Positions 61,807-64,000 of a DNA stretch of 64,000 nucleotides are shown one piece after another. This DNA is from Streptomyces sp. CB00316. Its GTDB lineage: Bacteria; Actinomycetota; Actinomycetes; Streptomycetales; Streptomycetaceae. A program made the translations under genes and the position numbers. The notes under the pieces are model-generated. The model was not told where the DNA came from. It saw only the letters and a program-made list of their open reading frames with translations, and ran no database searches. The stretch is from positions 276,535 to 340,534 of the forward strand of contig NZ_LIXI01000009.1 of assembly GCF_001905595.1 (NCBI RefSeq). Direction: 5' to 3'. Each line of letters starts with the position of its first letter. The stretch's first letter is position 1.

Positions 61807-62529
61807 TCAGCCGAGCTCGCGCACCTGGGCGGGGGTCGGGGCCGTACCGCCGAGATGGGCCGGCACCCACCACGTGTCACTCGCGTCCTTCGGGCGCACC
61901 GGGTACGCCCGCTGGGCGGCCTCCAGCAGCTCCTGCACACGCTCCCGCAGCCGCCGGGTGATCGCACCCGCGTACTGGTCCGCGGGCGCCTCCAAGGGCT
62001 CGCCGACCCGGATGGTGATCGGGATGTGGCTGCGCTTGAAGTTGCGCGGCCGCCCCTTGGTCCAGATCCGCTGCGTGCCCCACAGCGCCATCGGGATCAG
62101 CGGGACCCCGGCCTCCTGGGCGAGACGCGCGGCACCCGACTTGAAGCTCTTCAGCGTGAACGACTGCGAGATGGTGGCCTCGGGGAAGACGCCGACGATC
62201 TCACCGGAACGCAGCGACTGCAGCGCGTGCGCATATGCGTCCTCGCCCTGGGTCCGGTCGACCGGGATGTGCTTCATCCCGCGCATCAGCGGGCCGGAGA
62301 CCTTGTGCCGGAAGACCGATTCCTTCGCCATGAAGCGGACCAGCCGCTTCTGCGGCAGGGCGCCCAGGCCGGTGAAGATGAAGTCGAGGTAGCTGATGTG
62401 GTTGCTGACCAGCACCGCGCCACCGGTCTTCGGGATGTGCTCCGAACCCTGAGTGTCGATCTTCAGGTCGAGCGCCTTGAACAGGGTGCGAGCGGCGCCG
62501 ATGACCGGTCGATAGACGAGTTCTGCCAT
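61807..62529 (-). CDS. 1-acyl-sn-glycerol-3-phosphate acyltransferase (PlsC-like)
   Basis: 240 residues. Acyltransferase block I VLVSNHISYLDFIFTG (NHxxxxD catalytic His/Asp), block II RFMAKESVF, block III GIVGVFPEATISQSF, block IV VPLIPMALWGTQRIW. It acylates lysophosphatidate to phosphatidate at the membrane. ATG 62529. The 228-bp gap to thioredoxin has no gene. Confidence 0.93.
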   Translation of the reverse strand: MAELVYRPVIGAARTLFKALDLKIDTQGSEHIPKTGGAVLVSNHISYLDFIFTGLGALPQKRLVRFMAKESVFRHKVSGPLMRGMKHIPVDRTQGEDAYAHALQSLRSGEIVGVFPEATISQSFTLKSFKSGAARLAQEAGVPLIPMALWGTQRIWTKGRPRNFKRSHIPITIRVGEPLEAPADQYAGAITRRLRERVQELLEAAQRAYPVRPKDASDTWWVPAHLGGTAPTPAQVRELG

Positions 62530-62757
62530 CTGGAGAAGACCCTTCTTCAGCGCCTGGGGAGGTTCTCCCGGCGGAAGTTACGCAGCCGTAGGTTTTCGGC
62601 AATGTGGCGATGGTGCCCCATGCGCGGGCCCGTGGCCAGTCCCGGTGGGCCCGGGGCGCGAGATTCTCGTCACGTGCGCGCCGCCTCCAAGCTGCGGGAA
62701 TGTCCTGCGGCCTACCGGTGCTGACTCCTTGCGAAGAGCTCTGATCAGGAGGCGACA

Positions 62758-63084
62758 GTGGACGGCGGAGCACCCGGGCAGCGGCTGGATGCGGCCCAAC
62801 TCGGCGCGGAACTGGGGGAACGGGCGACACTCGTCCAGTTCTCCAGCGCCTTCTGCCAGCCGTGCCGGGCCACCCGCCGCACGCTCGCCGACGTGGCCGC
62901 CATGGTCGACGGGGTCGCGCACATCGAGATCGACGCCGAGGCGCATCTCACGCTCGTGCGGCAGCTCGACATCACGAAGACGCCCACCGTGCTCGTGCTC
63001 GACGGTGCGGGCGAGGTGGTCCGCCGTGCGTCGGGCCAGCCCCGCACCGCCGATGTCGTCGCGGCGCTGGGACGGGCCATATGA
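62758..63084 (+). CDS. Thioredoxin family protein
   Basis: 108 residues from GTG 62758 with AGGAGG upstream. Active site in LVQFSSAFCQPCRATRRTL (CQPC rather than CGPC), then ITKTPTVLVLDGAGEVVRRASG with the cis-Pro. Cytosolic reducing or isomerising role. The non-canonical CxxC dipeptide will change the redox potential. Sits upstream of the flavin-reductase unit. Confidence 0.92.
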   Translation: MDGGAPGQRLDAAQLGAELGERATLVQFSSAFCQPCRATRRTLADVAAMVDGVAHIEIDAEAHLTLVRQLDITKTPTVLVLDGAGEVVRRASGQPRTADVVAALGRAI

Positions 63085-63120
63085 CGCACCGTGACGCATC
63101 TCCCACATGGCGGAACGCCC

Positions 63121-63150
63121 TTGACTGCACCCACCACGCATCGTCAGTCT
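63121..63150 (+). promoter_or_regulatory. Promoter of the leader peptide/flavin reductase unit
   Basis: TTGACT (63121-63126), 18-base spacer, CAGTCT (63145-63150). The leader ATG follows at 63157, 6 bases after the -10, so the transcript is probably leaderless. Confidence 0.68.
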
Positions 63151-63156
63151 GACGCT

Positions 63157-63237
63157 ATGCCGCCAGAACTCCTTCTCCACGACCGGGTCCACGTGGACCT
63201 CGTGCGTCACGCGAGTGCGCGCTGTCCGGGTGCCTGA
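63157..63237 (+). CDS. Putative leader peptide, Cys-containing, leaderless
   Basis: 26 codons. Reads MPPELLLHDR, then VHVDLVRHASARC, then PGA and stop. The HVDL-RxxSxxC pattern is that of actinobacterial putative leader peptides placed before sulfur and cysteine-related genes. It has no RBS and starts at the expected transcription start. It ends 43 bp before the flavin reductase ATG. Cys-tRNA supply could set whether the ribosome finishes the peptide and hence downstream expression; known for related systems, inferred here. Confidence 0.75.
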   Translation: MPPELLLHDRVHVDLVRHASARCPGA

Positions 63238-63280
63238 GCAACCACGGCCCCGTACGCCTCTCCCGCGGAAGGACACCTCC

Positions 63281-63787
63281 ATGACGGCCTCTCCCGAACT
63301 CGCCCCCTGCCTCACGGCGTCGCCCGAGCTCCTGCGCTCCGTGTTCCGCCGCCATGCCGCGGGCGTCGCGGTGATCACCGCCGCCGGGGAGTGGCCGGTC
63401 GGATTCACCGCCACCTCGCTCAACTCCGTCGCGGCCGAGCCCCCGCTGGTCTCCTTCGGCATCGGGACGTCCTCCTCCAGCTGGCCGGTGCTGGCCGAGG
63501 CGGAGCACGTCGGCGTCCACATACTCGGCGAGCACCAGCAGGAGCTGGCCGCCACCTTCGCCCGCAGCGGCGCCGACCGCTTCGGCCCGTCCACCGACTG
63601 GAGCGGCGGCCCCGAGGGTGTCCCGCTGCTCGCCGGCGTCTCCGCCTGGCTGGTCTGCCGGGTCGTGGCCCGTATCCCGGCGGGCGACCACCGCATCGTG
63701 ATCGCCGAGGCCGTGGCCGGCGACCCGTCGGGGGCCGGCCGTCCGCTGGTCTACCACCAGGGGCGGTTCACGGCTCTGCGAGACTGA
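63281..63787 (+). CDS. Flavin reductase-like domain protein
   Basis: 168 residues from ATG 63281 with AAGGA upstream. FMN-binding split barrel: LRSVFRRHAAGVAVITAAGEWPVGFTATSLNSVAAEPPLVSFGIGTSSSSWPVL, VGVHILGEHQQELAATFA and DHRIVIAEAVAGDPSGAGRPLVYHQGRF. Supplies reduced flavin to a monooxygenase partner. The leader peptide suggests a link to sulfur supply, as with sulfonate or sulfone oxidation. No monooxygenase is visible here. Confidence 0.9.
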   Translation: MTASPELAPCLTASPELLRSVFRRHAAGVAVITAAGEWPVGFTATSLNSVAAEPPLVSFGIGTSSSSWPVLAEAEHVGVHILGEHQQELAATFARSGADRFGPSTDWSGGPEGVPLLAGVSAWLVCRVVARIPAGDHRIVIAEAVAGDPSGAGRPLVYHQGRFTALRD

Positions 63788-63899
63788 GGGCGGGCAGGCG
63801 GCGCGCAGGGACGTTTCCTCCGTTGGCAAGGTCACAGTGCGGAGCGCTTGCTCAGAGGTAAGAGACTGGGTGTACTGGCGAGTAATATCGGTCGGGAGC

Positions 63900-63916
63900 C
63901 CGGTCGGCCCGACCGG
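63900..63916. other. Inverted repeat upstream of the next gene
   Basis: CCGGTCGG-C-CCGACCGG, perfect 8-bp arms, about 75 bp before the GTG at 63991. It may be an operator or the terminator of the flavin reductase unit. The 203-bp gap holds no gene. Confidence 0.4.
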
Positions 63917-63990
63917 AAACGGCCCTGTAAGGCGCCTATGCTGCGTGGAACAAGGCAGCCCAGAAATGACGATGCAGTAGGAGAGCCGGC

Positions 63991-64000
63991 GTGAGCTTGA
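63991..64000 (+). CDS. Start of a further gene, cut by window end
   Basis: GTG at 63991 with AGGAGAG 9 bases upstream; only the codons GTG AGC TTG are visible (M-S-L). The product cannot be identified. Confidence 0.55.

Overview
The window is about 72% G+C and is dense with genes that show strong third-position G/C bias, GTG starts, GGAGG-type ribosome binding sites and many 4-bp ATGA/GTGA overlaps. Family content (PucR, FadR, BlaI, TerD, LVIVD, DUF6421, RHS, leaderless genes, Cys-ending leader peptides) points to a Streptomyces chromosome. No rRNA, tRNA or CRISPR was seen. All calls come from reading the sequence; no database search was run.

Layout. 2-2471: 3' part of a rifampin phosphotransferase and a PRC-barrel protein. 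2619-14143, minus strand: a cell-envelope glycan locus (DUF3068, GT4 glycosyltransferase, methyltransferase, AftD-like arabinofuranosyltransferase, condensation-fold acyltransferase, second methyltransferase, DMT-type transporter, Trm112-like protein, FkbM methyltransferase), in which six genes are joined end to end by 4-bp overlaps or a 4-bp gap. 14331-22573: a small membrane peptide, a PucR regulator and an amine-catabolic locus (SDR, aldehyde dehydrogenase, glutamine-synthetase-like ligase, FadR regulator, ethanolamine-type permease, PuuD-like amidase), best read as gamma-glutamylated amine/ethanolamine use. 22544-26902: a membrane protein, two TerD proteins, a BlaI-type repressor with an M56 protease, and a TatA-like protein; two matching TCTACA-N4-TGTAGA dyads suggest one BlaI-type regulon.

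27036-33519 is a scarred stretch: a frameshifted winged-helix (AlkZ-like) gene, an APH(6)-type kinase, a frameshifted IS110-family transposase, a geranylgeranyl-reductase-like flavoprotein, a frameshifted small gene and a stand-alone LigD-type phosphoesterase. 33747-37364 holds an aldo/keto reductase, a Ser/Thr kinase, a HAD phosphatase and an Lrp regulator. 37733-40022 is a rearranged RHS polymorphic-toxin remnant that keeps a hydrophobic C-terminal tip and is followed by a small membrane protein that could be its immunity partner.

40287-50665 carries housekeeping and accessory genes (FUSC transporter, lactonase, sirohydrochlorin chelatase, ung coupled to a BadF-type kinase, BNR protein, acetyltransferase, methyltransferase, ferredoxin reductase). 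50785-57589 has a divergent DUF305/LVIVD pair, PAP2 phosphatase, M56 protease, a frameshifted DUF5134 gene, an acetyltransferase and a GDPD. 57821-61070 is a tight DUF6421-SDR-threonine aldolase operon behind a perfect palindrome. 61154-64000 holds a leaderless transglutaminase-like gene, PlsC, thioredoxin, and a flavin reductase behind a leaderless Cys-containing leader peptide; the window ends in the first codons of another gene.

Four genes (27036, 29310, 32446, 55385) each need a single-base correction to be whole. This may be true decay or uncorrected assembly indels.
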